This document shows positions 1 to 10,634 of a stretch of DNA of 64,000 nt, piece by piece. Numbering within the stretch: the first letter of the stretch is position 1; each line of letters begins with the position of its first letter. The notes below the pieces were generated by a model. The model worked only from the letters and a program-made list of their open reading frames with translations, did no database searches and was not told the DNA's origin. Source of the stretch: Russula earlei (taxonomy: Eukaryota; Basidiomycota; Agaricomycetes; Russulales; Russulaceae); contig JAGFNK010000191.1 of the NCBI GenBank assembly GCA_025769875.1, forward strand, positions 27,661 through 91,660, written 5' to 3'. The translations under genes and the position numbers were made by a program.

Positions 1-149
1 TTTTTGTCGTATTTAAAGGTATCGTCAATGAATCAAATGCACATATATATTATTTTAGTGTTGTGTTATCTGGCTCGGCTATCGCCGACTTATCGGATAT
101 CCGAGTATCCCTGTCCTCGCAACAATTGCCGAACCCACTCCTACATCCC

Positions 150-3100
150 ATGTCGACCTCTAATCGTGCAGGAAAAAAGAGGGCAGGAAATTTGCGCTCG
201 ACTGCCGTCGCCGGATTAACCATCTCGCTCTTCGTCCTCAAGGAGACCGCAGATGCGATTCCTCCTCCTGCAGGATCTATCATAAAGGGTCCCCTCGGTG
301 GACTACTTCACGTCGTTGACATCGTCCAGGTAATCTATGCCACTCCGACAACCGAGAAATGATATGATATTGTCATACCCCAGACCACGACCAACAACAT
401 CGATGACATCGACGAGCTGATAGGCCGCGTGAACACCCTGGAACAATCCGTTTTCAGGCCGCTCAAAGGTAAACAAGATATCCCGGAATCCGTCGTCGAT
501 TTCGTCACAAAGTTTTCCAAGTGATTAGTCTTCTGCCCCGTTCTCAAATTGGGTGCAATCGTGGCGAGCTGATCCTGATCCCGATTCAGGTCTCTTGAAA
601 CCATCACGGATGACCTGCAAACGATCGCGTCGCGTGGAAGGTTGACCCGAATTCTCCGTAGTAGAGAAGATGCGGCTTCCATCCAGGGCCAGATAAAAGG
701 GATCACGGGCCTCATCGAAGACTTTCTTGCAAGTTTCCTCCTTGGTCATACGGCTTGATCAGTTCTGATATCTTCGCGAGTCTAGGCTGAAGGGGTTGTG
801 AGCCTCCAAATACAAGGCATTGTGCGTTATTCTCCGAAATTCCAGATGTGTCTCGTTCATCTCCATCTGAATTGTTCAGGAAATTCGGCGCGAGGTTCAG
901 GAGGGGAATCAGCGCGTGGTTCGGGAGGTGGTACGTTTATCTCATCGTAACCAATTGGATATCTTCGACTGATAGGTCACCCAGCAAGCACTCCATGATG
1001 TCTGTGGTGAGAGAAACTGTTACAGCACGCCGAAATTTATTCAACCTTGGTTTTAGTTCACGATGATCTATCCAACTTTCCTCGAGCTCACAAGGCACGC
1101 TTTAATTGTCCCGATGAGAGAAAGAGGCATGCATGTTTTCAAGACACACGCGAGGATCTGTTGGCCACCGTCTATCAATGGATCAATAACTCGACCGAGG
1201 CTATACAAAAACAACGCCCCGTCACTGCTCCGGTTCATCCTATTCACGTCAATCCAAACAGGCGCCGCATCTTCTGGTTGTCTGGTGTGGCCGGTGCCGG
1301 CAAGTCCACCATCGCACAAAGCGTTGCCGAGTATTGTGACAGCAACAATTGGCTTGCCGCGAGTTTCTTCTTCTCAGGAAACGATAGCGAGCGAAACAAT
1401 CCAGAGCTTGTATTCAGCTCAATTGCTCACCAACTGGGCACGACGTTCCACCAACCACTCGCGCGTTTTATGCAAGAGGCGTTCAAAGCCAATCCAGATA
1501 TTTGGTATTCTGATCCATCAAACCAATTGCTAAAGCTCATCATCGAACCGATCCAAAAGTCCATCAATACGGGGCAAGCATTTCCATCACCGGCTGTCAT
1601 CGTGTTAGATGCCCTCGATGAGTGCAAAGACGACGACGCGATCTCATCCATCGTGTCAGTGCTTTCGGCCCACATTGAACGCCTTCCGTTCTCCATTTTC
1701 CTCACGAGTCGACCCGAGCCTAAACTGCACGTGCCATCCCTCCCTCCTCATCTCCAGTCGCATACACATGCGCTCTTCCATCACGAGATTCCAAAATCGT
1801 CTGTGGACCATGACATCGAAATCTTCTTGTTGCATGAGCTCACTCATGTTGGGTCCCGCAACCATGGCCTCCGAGGACGTGATTGGTTTACTCAGGACGA
1901 TGTCCGCACACTCGTCCAACTGTCAGATGGATCATTTATCTTTGCTGCCACCGCAGTTCGATTTATCGAAGATCCTAATCTCCTAAACCCGTTGGGACAG
2001 CTCCGTGAACTGGTCTCTGCCACACAAATCCCTGGGCAGTCGAATCAGTCTCCTTATCACCATCTAGACCAGCTGTACCTCACTGTGTTGCATAATGCAT
2101 TTCCACCATCGTCATCCCATCCAGACACACTGGGTCGCCTGCGAAGGGTTCTTGGTTGTGTTGTCGTACTCTGTAACCCTCTCTCTGAACATTCGATATC
2201 ATCATTGCTCTGCGACGATCCAAGCAAAGATATTCCGATAGAAAGCATTCTCCAGCGATTGCATTCAATCGTCATTGTTCCTTCGGACCCTGGGGCTGTC
2301 CAAGTGATGCATGCATCCTTCCCAGATTTCATCGTTGATCCGAACCGCTGCAAAGAGCCAGAATATCGAATTGATACCTCAATGCACCACGGCTATCTCG
2401 CCATCGATTGTCTGAAGAAGCTAAACAGGTTTCACCGGGATATGTGCCAGATCCGAGACTATTCAAAGTTGAACAACGAAATTGGAGATATCTCAAAAAG
2501 AATCAGAGAAAACATTCCGCCCGCGATGCAATACGCCTGCCGTCATTGGGCGGATCATGTAGCAAATTCGCCACCATCGGACGAGCTGTTTGATGTCTTG
2601 AAAGCATTCTGCTTCGGTCACAGTTTGTACTGGGTTGAGGCTCTGAGTCTGATGGACTCGCTAAATGTGGCCATTCCGGCACTGCAACTTGCTCGACAAA
2701 GATTATCAGTGAGTTGTCTTAATTTTGGTGTGGACCGTTCATCACATCATTATAGATGTTGGCCGACGTCAGGCTTCCAATTGGCATCATTGATATGCTG
2801 TACGATCTTGAACGGTTTACGCTTGAGTTCTTTGATCCCATTAGCGTTGCAGCTCTGCATGTCTACCACTCTGCACTTCCATTCGCCCCACTGGGCTCCA
2901 AAACCCGTGCACACTTCCGCGGAGACCTGGAGGAATCTATTACGGTCTTGAATGGGATGGAACAATCATGGAATGCGGAGCTGAGAACGATGGAGGGTCA
3001 CAAAGATTCGGTCTTCGCCGTCGCGTTTTCGCCAGACGGCACCAGGATTGTCTCTGGGTCATGGGATCGCACAGTCCGGATATGGGACACGAACACTGGC

Positions 3101-4732
3101 GCCACCGTCAAGACCCTCGAGGGCCACAAAGATTCGGTCACAGCCGTCGCGTTTTCGCCAGACGGCACCCGGATTGTCTCTGGGTCACATGATCGCACAG
3201 TCCGGATCTGGGACACGAGTACTGGTGCCACCGTCAAGATCCTCGAGGGCCACAAAGATTCGGTCAGAGCCGTCGCGTTTTCGCCAGACGGCACCCGGAT
3301 TGTCTCTGGGTCACATGATCGCACAGTCCGGATCTGGGACACGAGTACTGGTGCCACCGTCAAGACCCTCGAGGGCCATAAAGATTCGGTCAGAGCCGTC
3401 GCGTTTTCGCCAGACGGCACCCGGATTGTCTCTGGGTCAAAGGATCGCACCGTCCGGATCTGGGACACGAGTATTGGTGCCACCGTCAAGACCCTCGATG
3501 ACCACGAAGATTGGGTCACAGCCGTCGCGTTTTCGCCAGACGGAACCCGGATTGTCTCTGGGTCAAAGGATCGCACAGTCCGGATCTGGGACACGAGTAC
3601 TGGCGCCACCGTCAAGATCCTCGAGGGCCACAAAGAATCGGTCACAGCTGTCTCGTTTTCGCCAGACGGCACCCGGATTGTCTCTGGGTCAAAGGATCGC
3701 ACAGTCCGGATCTGGGATCCGAATACTGGCGCCACCGTCAAGACCCTCGAGGGCCACAAAGATTGGGTCTTTGCCGTCGCGTTTTCGCCAGACGGCACCC
3801 GGATTGTCTCTGTGTCTACGGATCGCACAGTCCGGATCTGGGATCCGAATACTGGCGCCACCGTCAAGATCCTCGAGGGCCACAAAGATTTGGTCTTTGC
3901 CGTCGCGTTTTCGCCAGACGGCACCCGGATTGTCTCTGGGTCAAAGGATCGCACAGTCCGGATCTGGGACACGAGTACTGGTGCCACCGTCAAGACCCTC
4001 GAGGACCACAAAGATTGGGTCACAGCCGTCGCGTTTTCGCCAGACGGAACCCGGATTGTCTCTGGGTCTTGGGATCGCACAGTCTGGATCTGGGACACGA
4101 GTACTGGCGCCACCGTCAAGATCCTCGAGGGCCATAAAGATTCGGTCACAGCCGTCGCGTTTTCGCCAGACGGCACCCGGATTGTCTCTGGGTCACACGA
4201 TCGCACAGTCCGGATCTGGGACACGAATACTGGCGCCACCGTCAAGATCCTCGAGGGCCACAAAGATTGGGTCTTTTCCGTCGCATTTTCGCCAGACGGC
4301 ACCCGGATTGTCTCTGGGTCTTCGGATCGCACAGTCCGGATCTGGGACACGAGTTCTGGCGGCACCGTCAAGATCCTCGAGGGCCACAAAGATTGGGTCT
4401 TTGCCGTCGCGTTTTCGCCAGACGGCACCCGGATTGTCTCTGGGTCAGAGGATAACATAGTCCGGATATGGGACACGAGTACTAGTGCCGCCATCCAGAC
4501 CCTCGAGAGCGACTGGACATCAGCCCGTGCCATTGCGATACATGGTTTGTATTGCAGTATTGATGGGTGGGTCTTTAAAACTCATGGCACTCATACCACG
4601 AGACTCTGTTGGATCCCCGCGTCTTGCAGGCCAGCACATCAAGATTCATACAAGTCTAGTCTAGTGCTATGTTCACGAGGTCGCACCGTTATCGTGCACT
4701 TCCCACCCAGTCAGTTATCGCAGCTGTCTTAA
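150..4732 (+). CDS. NLR-type protein A: MLKL/HeLo-like N-terminus, NACHT, 12 WD40 repeats
   Basis: Fungal STAND/NLR protein, expected to act in nonself recognition or cell death in the cytoplasm. Best exons: 150-329, 384-520, 590 to about 728, a short exon near 880-950 (uncertain), 1057-2708 and 2756-4732. Phases match at 329/384, 520/590 and 2708/2756. The first exons encode a helical segment with the pattern [14 protein letters not shown], resembling the MLKL-type N-terminal domain of fungal NLRs. The 1057 exon holds NACHT: Walker [10 protein letters not shown] (about 1287-1310), Walker [10 protein letters not shown] (about 1597-1623) and the sensor FLTSRPE. The last exon carries a linker and 12 WD40 repeats. 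An in-frame TGA near 755 means the end of exon 3 is unresolved: an unrecognised intron or a 5' lesion. The start at 150 is the first ATG that fits the domain; an in-frame ATG also exists at 63. NACHT and WD40 are certain, the N-terminal model is moderate. Confidence 0.82.
2989..4504 (+). repeat. WD40-coding tandem array, 12 x 126 bp (NLR A)
   Basis: Twelve 42-codon units follow one another without gaps. The core [17 protein letters not shown] is almost invariant. Differences cluster at a few codons: after HKD (S, W, L), two later (F, T, R), after VSGS (W, H, K, S, T, E), in the DT/DP-N/S segment, and K(T/I)L at the unit end. The last unit is degenerate ([15 protein letters not shown]). This is the highly-internally-conserved type of WD40 array known from fungal HET-D/E/R genes. 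Confidence 0.9.
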
Positions 4733-4735
4733 GTG

Positions 4736-5649
4736 GCTAAGATGACATTCGAGTTGGCTTCTGGCGCTGCGCCCTTATTTAAAAGTCTTACATGCCAGCT
4801 CTACTTGCAATGCATATAATTACATTCCTTGTGAAAGAGAGGACAATTGTTGCAAGTGTAATTGTCTGCATTCCAGATTAGGCTTACAAGTGTAATTGTG
4901 TAAGTCGGCACTGTAGAATGCCGGTGCTGCCAAGAGGAAAGGTTCGTTCGCCCGAGGGGAACGACCAGACTCGGTACACACGTGAAGTGGAAAAATACAG
5001 GCGAGAAAAGGGCCTGCGTCGAGTTGCGCCTGTGAGCGACCTAGGCAGGGTGGTCAATCGGGCGAGACTGGAGAACGCGGGATGAGAGCGCGGGCGAGAT
5101 GCAAACGACAAATGAATAGCGAGACTGTTGCAATGTAGGAACGACGTGGGCGATTGTGAGAAATAAGCGTCCGAGATAAGATTCTCGGTAGTGGTGGAAG
5201 GGGCAGGTGCTTCCTTTAGCGGCGATTAATAAATGGAAGATTTTAAGCAGATGTGTGGGATGTCGTGTGTGTGCTTCAAGTTTTAAAATTTGAGAGCAGT
5301 GGATTTTTTTACTAGTATGCTATAATTGGTTTTGAGGAGAATAATTAAATATCAGGCTAAAATCACGGCAACACCCGTATAATTATTAATAACACTCCGA
5401 AAGCTCTGCCTGCTTGCAAATCCACTCGTCAACGCCGTAGACGGCAGCGGACGAATCCTCCAGACACGAGCGATGCCCGTCAGAGTAACTTTCACTGCAT
5501 CGCAGAGAACACCCAGGGTGGGTTTGCACTGCTTTACCATCTGAGCTTTTCGTCATGATGGATGTCACTTCGCAGCTTCAGATATACCAGTGCCAGTAGG
5601 AGCATCTGTCGGTGGTCTCGGGCACATTGGGACTTTCGAATAACATTAC
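4736..5649. other. Gene-free stretch downstream of NLR A
   Basis: No credible gene was seen. The sequence is conserved in the copy after NLR B (61278-62191), and its last third also in the third block (40730-41001), so it includes the original RPL14 upstream region. AT-rich patches lie around 5280-5350. Short ORFs on both strands lack family features and are not preserved between copies. Confidence 0.6.
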
Positions 5650-6169
5650 TTGTCGCAGCTGGAATCAAACTTCAACCGCTTCGTAGAGGTTGGCAGAGGT
5701 AAGACTTGGTGGTACCTTCCTTTTCAAAACTGATGAACCCTCCTCAAGTTGTGCTCCTCAAAGCCGGTCCTTATGCAGGTCACATCGCAGTCATTGTTGA
5801 ATAATTGACCACAATAGGGTAGGAGGAATAAAATCATACACAGCCCTTCTTGGTCCTCACATGGTTATTCAGGCAATCATCGATGGTCCCACAACCGGCT
5901 TCCCGCGCCAAGCTTTCCTTTATCGACACCTTACCCTCACACCTTTGACTGTCTCAAAACTTCCGCGCAATGCAGGCTCTGGCACCGTGAAGAAACATGT
6001 CGACAAAACTGGCTTTGTTGCGAAATGGGAGTCGACGGCGTGGGCAAAGAAACGTGCTGCTGCAGAGAAGCGGCGAACACTCTCAGACTTTGAGCGTTTC
6101 CAAGTCATGTTACACAAAACGTCGCGACGCGATAAGGTGCGGAAGGTGCTCAAGGCTGCTAAGGCATGA
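5650..6169 (+). pseudogene. rpl14: 60S ribosomal protein L14 (eL14) pseudogene, copy A
   Basis: A relic of the eL14 gene with its intron structure retained. Exon 1 begins TTG instead of ATG (5650). Exon 2 has lost one base in the GTTGAA-TAATTGAC region (about 5800-5812), which puts a stop in frame. Exon 3 (from about 5873) still encodes the typical eL14 C-terminus: IDGPTTG, LTPLTVSKLPR, then a basic tail ending RKVLKAAKA. The same two lesions occur in the copy at 62192-62711 but not in the intact copy at 41002-41524, so this copy was broken before the large block duplicated. Introns are present, so it is a DNA-level duplicate and not retroposed. Confidence 0.87.
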
Positions 6170-6459
6170 GTTCGCCAGGGACAGAGCGAAGGTGGTGTTC
6201 GGTTTGAACGGTGGCCCCGGTGCGTATGCTCATGACCTAATTTTACTGGGATCTGTCCTCAGTATGCCAATTGTCATCATTGTCTCATTATCACTCTTCC
6301 GCAATATGACATTAACATATAGCATGTCCTCCAGAGGATGCTTTAGCCCGAGTAATTTTTGGACCCTTATCTGGCTACCGCCCAGCTGGGAGACACATTT
6401 CAACTGGCCCATATGGCACCGGCGTCGCACGTTGTCGCGGGTTCGCCGAGCATCTTACC

Positions 6460-7290
6460 TCACTGTTGCCTTTGCAAGTACAATTGGATTGCATGATAGG
6501 AAGTGTAAACAAATGCCCTGTCGCATGTCTTGAACGGTTCTGCGCGACTGAACAACTGGTTAAGTTGTGGGACGACAAAGTCGAGGGCCATGGAAAGTGT
6601 TGCGTTGCGTTTAAGTGGAGCCTCGATTTGGGTTAGTAAGTCTTCAAAGTACTCGTGAACGCCACGGAACAGAAGAACGGCGAGAGCAGGGAGAACAGAG
6701 CGAGCGAGTGGAGGTCGAGGTCGAGTCGTCGGATCGGGTCGAGATTGAGGGGATTGGAATCCAAGGTGAAGGACTTGGAGTGTGGACATGACGGACAGGG
6801 CGGTGACCAAAGCCTGGGGCGAAATGTAACACGAATGTGGAACGAGCCCAAGGTCAAGCACGACAAGGGTGAGTGGCAGACAGGACAATGTCGCACAAGC
6901 TGATCCTCCTAGGAACAAATCCGAAAGGGACGTCACCGCATGTTCTTTCACCGAAATGTCAGCTGCGAGAATGGTCTCTGCATCGCCGCTGCCAATGTGA
7001 TGTTGGAATGCGGAACAGGTTGATTTCGCACATGCGGTGGTGCCAGTGGTGATCCGACTCGCTACATTTCCACAGCGGTCGAGGTAAATTTATTGCCATC
7101 GGAAAGACTGGCAAGATGTCGAGCATCTCAGATCGCAGGTTCAGGCGATGTGGGTAGTCAAACACGATGTCTGGTACACGTGGACCAGTGTGTGCAATCC
7201 GTTTGACCATCCACATGGAAATAGAGTGTTTCCATGAGGACATCATTGGGGAGTGTATAAATCGTCACCCGGTCTACAATCGATCGATCA
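6460..7290 (-). pseudogene. F-box protein relic, copy A
   Basis: Degenerate antisense coding sequence of the agaricomycete F-box-like family. The start region (about 7265-7230) reads LPNDVLMETLYFHV, an F-box-like opening. Further on are RRLNL-like and MLDILPV-like pieces, then in another frame a leucine-rich half: GYISPxA-like, TLQVLHLGFQSPQSRPDPTT, LPALAVLLFRGVHEYFEDL. These fragments lie in different frames with stops between, so the gene is dead. Family members normally encode 300-500 residues and may be adaptors for SCF ubiquitin ligases. Other relics lie at 37503, 41819 and 63005. Confidence 0.7.
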
Positions 7291-7552
7291 GTGGTCGCTA
7301 TGGATGATGAAAAAGAGACATACAGTACCCCGGCAACGCGCGCTATGACTTGACTTGCTTTCCACGAACACAACTACGTGAGACTTGGTTAATTCAGGAA
7401 TGGTGACAATGAAGTTCGTTCGACATACATGGGGAATGAGGAAGTTGGGTATGGTGGTGGTGTGGAATTACTTACCACAGCCTGAGTTTTTATACTTGAG
7501 TGGGCATATGTTCGTAGTATCAACGATGCGATATTTGAATAGCGCTGCCGTA

Positions 7553-9464
7553 TCACATTTTAGCTACTTTTCTGCTTTTAATCGTATTGATCGTATTCAG
7601 CAACACCCGCCTATCATCATCCTTCGAAATCGTCGAAAGAGCATCTTCCGCTCGCCCATCCGTCAACTCGTTGGTGAGCAGTCCGGTTGGATACATTGCA
7701 TCTCCAACTTTGCCCCCCCAGTCAAAATCTAATAGTATCATCCTTTCTCCATCATAAAGCATGTTGGGCTCCCGTAGGTCCCCGTGGACGAACCCGCGAT
7801 CATGGAAGTCTTCCATGAGCTTCCATAACTCGTCACAGAGACCCTCGAGGTCTTGTGACGAAGAGGGGGACACAGGTGACGAAATGTACTCCATAGCAAT
7901 GGCGAACCAACCTCCTGGGAGTTCCTGGAAGCCGAGAATCTTTGGGGCATGTCTTCGATGAGCACAAAGCTCGTGCAGTTCGATCGAGTACCGTCGCGAA
8001 AACTTCACGATGATTTCTATGTTTTCGTCCGGCGTTTTGGCGATGTACAGGTGGCGGTAGTCCTGCGTATCGTGATGGAGCCCAATAATCCGAAATTCGA
8101 GTTTCGCGTCCTTATTGTCGCGCCTCGTCAACGCCGAGATGTATGGAAGGTTAACGTCGTGTGGGATCGCGCCCTCACCCTTGACGAAGAGCCGTATGTC
8201 ATTATCTATGCATCGTAAAAGATGCAATGCGCCATAAAAGGCGACATATAGACTCTCTCGATCATCACCATCGACGGCGGATGGGATACACGACAACATA
8301 GGGGTGAGGCTGACAACGCGCCAACAGTCTTGAAGAAAAAGGACTCCGAAAAACATGACATAAGGGCCTCGCACGCAAGTCAGGCTTGTACGATAGGAGA
8401 CCAAGTGACGCTCGGCTTACCAACAATTGTCAGGCCGAGACACGGCACCCGCCACCGAAACGGTCCTCTTTGGTCTTTCATTGCTTGAGTGTGCGATTTG
8501 GCGATGTAACTAACGAGTTCCACGGCAGGTATCGAATTGATGTCAGCGAGCTCGTTTTTGAACTCTACCACACACGACACTGCGCCGTGTGGGCCGAGAA
8601 AATGACCATCCGTACGGCCATTACGAATGGTGCCCTGCTTAAGGGGTGGACAGTCACGGTTGCGAAAAGAAAAAATCGAGTTCAAAGCCACTAGGCCCTC
8701 GACCATCCGGCTGGCCTCATTGTTGTATAACTTGGTCATCCGTTCGGAGAAAGAGTCGACGGCCATTTCCAGTTCTCCCCTCGCCTTCGTCGAAGCACGT
8801 GTATTATGCCGACCTTTATAGATATCGAGAAAGTGACCGAAGCCGTCATATAAGAGGGAAATAGGAGGAAGCGAATCAGACTCAGGACGGTCGTCCCGAA
8901 TCCTTTCAAGTGGGACTGTTTGTATTGACCTGTACACTTTCGGCGAGCCGATCCGAGAAGCAGAAGTTGAAACAAGTTTACGCTTCAGCAAAGACTCCAA
9001 CGTTATCTTGCCATCGAAGAGAGATCCCGTTTCTGATCAGATGAGTGTTTGGAACGGCACGTTGATAGGGCAAGCCAAGTTAAACGGGAAGCGAAGATCA
9101 AGCATAATGTTATCAACAACGGTCATTATTAGCGACGGGAATTCTCACCGATTTCCGGGACCTCCACGAGGATGCTGAGTGTCATCATTCGAGGAGGTGT
9201 CAGGAATAGTTGAGAGAGTGGCTGAGACGACAGTTTGAGCGGCGTTTTCGAAGCTTGTTTAGCAGCTTTTTCAAGGTCCTCGTCATCAGGTAGGTCGACT
9301 TGGTAGAGTTTGAGTCGGTCGGCGTCGACACCTTTCAAATCGTTAGGTTTCTTCTGTAAAATTGCCTCTTTCAAGTGGCCAACAGTCATCGACCGTTCGA
9401 TATTGACTGGGAATGCGTTTTCCATTCCAATAATATAGACAAAAAGACCCAGATTTGCGGCCAT
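7553..9464 (-). CDS. Crinkler-type protein: Ubl-like header, PD-(D/E)xK-like middle, kinase (left copy)
   Basis: Three exons on the minus strand: 9464-9149, 9032-8421 and 8367-7553. Phases agree and the sum is 1743 nt (580 residues). Exon 1 encodes a Crinkler-type ubiquitin-like header (FVYIIGMxNAFPVNIE, then DRLKLYQVDLPDD, then SILVEVPEIG). Exon 2 has a TDGHF motif followed 15 residues later by VVEFKNE, which fits the D...ExK core of a PD-(D/E)xK nuclease. Exon 3 is a protein-kinase-like domain: lysine in VKFSRRYS, catalytic loop HGDLREPN, metal site LLDFDWGG. The protein ends KSRKVAKM, unlike the right copy. In oomycetes and chytrids Crinklers act as effectors in host nuclei; in fungi like this one the role is unknown and may be conflict-related. 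The domain assignment of exon 2 is inference. Confidence 0.85.
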
Positions 9465-10273
9465 AGTAGCAGATGAGGAGGATAGATGAACAATTGGGTT
9501 GGGGATGATTACTGTAAGAGCAGGGAGTGAGAAATAGAGAGTGTAGGCTTATAACGCGTCGCGCGTTCTACTTGAAACTCCGAGTCAGGTGGCTCGGCTG
9601 TAAAGACCGCGACTCGATGTCTGATCGATTGCGCGTCTCCCCTCTGACCCCTCCGACTGACAGGAAAACTAAGACAGGCAATTAAAGATCTGGCTGTCTT
9701 GAGTGCCTGTGTGCGGCTGCATGCGTGACCATGCTGAAAGTCCAAAGGGCTTTGTATCCGTATCCTTGGCGCGTCGTGTCTCTAGCGCAAATTTCAGCGT
9801 TTCGGTGTGGAGTCCGCGTTCCCCTTCTCCTACTCCTTGTTCACATTGCGGCGGCATGGCAAGAAGACCCAGGCATGCTAAATTCGAGTCCGACGCGAAC
9901 ATTGAACGTATCAAATCCATTGATCATCCCGATATGTCCTCGCCTCATTTTGTTTTGACCTCCTTAGTTGCGGCTCCAGTGGTTTATTTGGCAGCAATCG
10001 ACAAGGAGTGCCCGACGGATGGGAATACATGGTGCGTAACATTGGGGTAACGAACTCAGTGCCGTCTCAGATCGAGATGATAACTTCTGGTATACGGAAG
10101 TAAGCAAGGTAGAATATTACAGCCAGATATATTGGTGCACCACTGTGAGTTCTCTTGCAAAAAGACAAGATGCGCTCTCCCCTCAACCCAAGGCAAGTCT
10201 CCCTGCTCATCGACTCCTGCTGGACATGTGGCCCCCCGCAGGTAAACTCCTTGTGCATTCCGGGCCGCAAGCC
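9465..10273. other. Crinkler upstream region and conserved inverted-arm DNA
   Basis: The first 200 bases upstream of the Crinkler start are shared with the right copy (35027-35242) and presumably include its promoter; no clear TATA box was recognised. From about 9690 the DNA matches the reverse complement of 22303-22770 and then 21770-21915. Open frames of 80-115 codons here (for example 9703-10050 plus) are preserved in the other arm but show no recognisable family, so no gene is called. The empty site for copia 2 (TTAAT) is near 9684 and that for the solo LTR (GGTGC) near 10135. Confidence 0.55.
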
Positions 10274-10458
10274 TTATTGGTGTTCAGAAGTGGACAGTGG
10301 ATGAAGTGAGAGACAATTGCTTAATTAGATAGTGTGTACAAACGTGTGAGAGCTATCCTATATACAATAGAATGGAATGTATGAAGTAAGATCAAATGAT
10401 GTAGTGTGATGTCAGACGAGACGGATATGATGTCAACCGAGACGTTGTAGTGTCTAAT
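10274..10458. mobile_element. Small unclassified insertion, 185 bp
   Basis: Present in the left arm but absent at the matching place in the right arm (near 21790). It is bracketed by AAGCC at 10269-10273 and 10459-10463, a candidate 5-bp target duplication. The ends (TTATTGG at the left, CTAAT at the right) show no clear LTR or inverted-repeat signature. It may be a small non-autonomous element. Confidence 0.45.
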
Positions 10459-10634
10459 AAGCCTCTCAGCTCCACGTCCCGCTGCCTTGGATATGCCATT
10501 ATTATTTTGAGGGGTCCTGGTGGCAGGTTTGTGAAGGGTATTTGTCGACACATCTGACTCCAACACCCTGACCGTGACACAACTTTGACCTTGCCTTTCT
10601 TGTGCGGGCATCGTCCTTGGCTGACATTCGCATC

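Larger units (their letters stand above)
1..7158. repeat. Segmental duplication block, copy A
   Basis: This block reads colinearly, same orientation, with 56533-63714: NLR 5' leader, NLR gene, about 0.9 kb of gene-free DNA, RPL14 pseudogene and antisense F-box pseudogene. Similarity by eye is high throughout, with small indels in the gene-free parts. The left end probably extends beyond the window. The right homology limit (7158) is set only because copy B is cut there by a new element. The RPL14/F-box half occurs a third time at 40730-43085. Confidence 0.85.
6822..10560. repeat. Inverted duplication, left arm
   Basis: About 3.7 kb that reads as the reverse complement of the right arm (about 37928 down to 21700 once transposons are removed). 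The outer end lies inside the F-box relic, where identity is lost after a GTTACAT motif (about 6822 and 37928). The arm carries half of an F-box relic, the Crinkler-kinase gene and about 1 kb upstream of it. This arm lacks copia 2 and the solo LTR present in the right arm and so shows their empty target sites. Confidence 0.85.

Noticed and set aside
2989..4504. Regular repeats as a possible CRISPR array
   Set aside because: The units are contiguous codons of WD40 repeats without spacers, in a eukaryotic genome.
2998..4533. 511-codon open frame antisense to the WD40 array, plus two other long frames over the same DNA (and their counterparts at 59511-61078)
   Set aside because: A 126-bp repeat with no stop in a given frame stays open in that frame throughout, so these are by-products of repeat periodicity. 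The sense frame alone shows WD40 structure.
5500..5570. Sequence resembling a tRNA A box (GCTCAGATGGTAAAGC on the minus strand), conserved in three blocks near RPL14
   Set aside because: No B box, no clear acceptor stem and no cloverleaf could be drawn. It is probably conserved only because the blocks are recent duplicates.
9703..10050. 115-codon frame preserved in both inverted arms (9703-10050 and 22751-22395)
   Set aside because: The arms are recent duplicates, so a shared frame is expected by chance. Composition is low in hydrophobic periodicity, and no family or intron support was seen.
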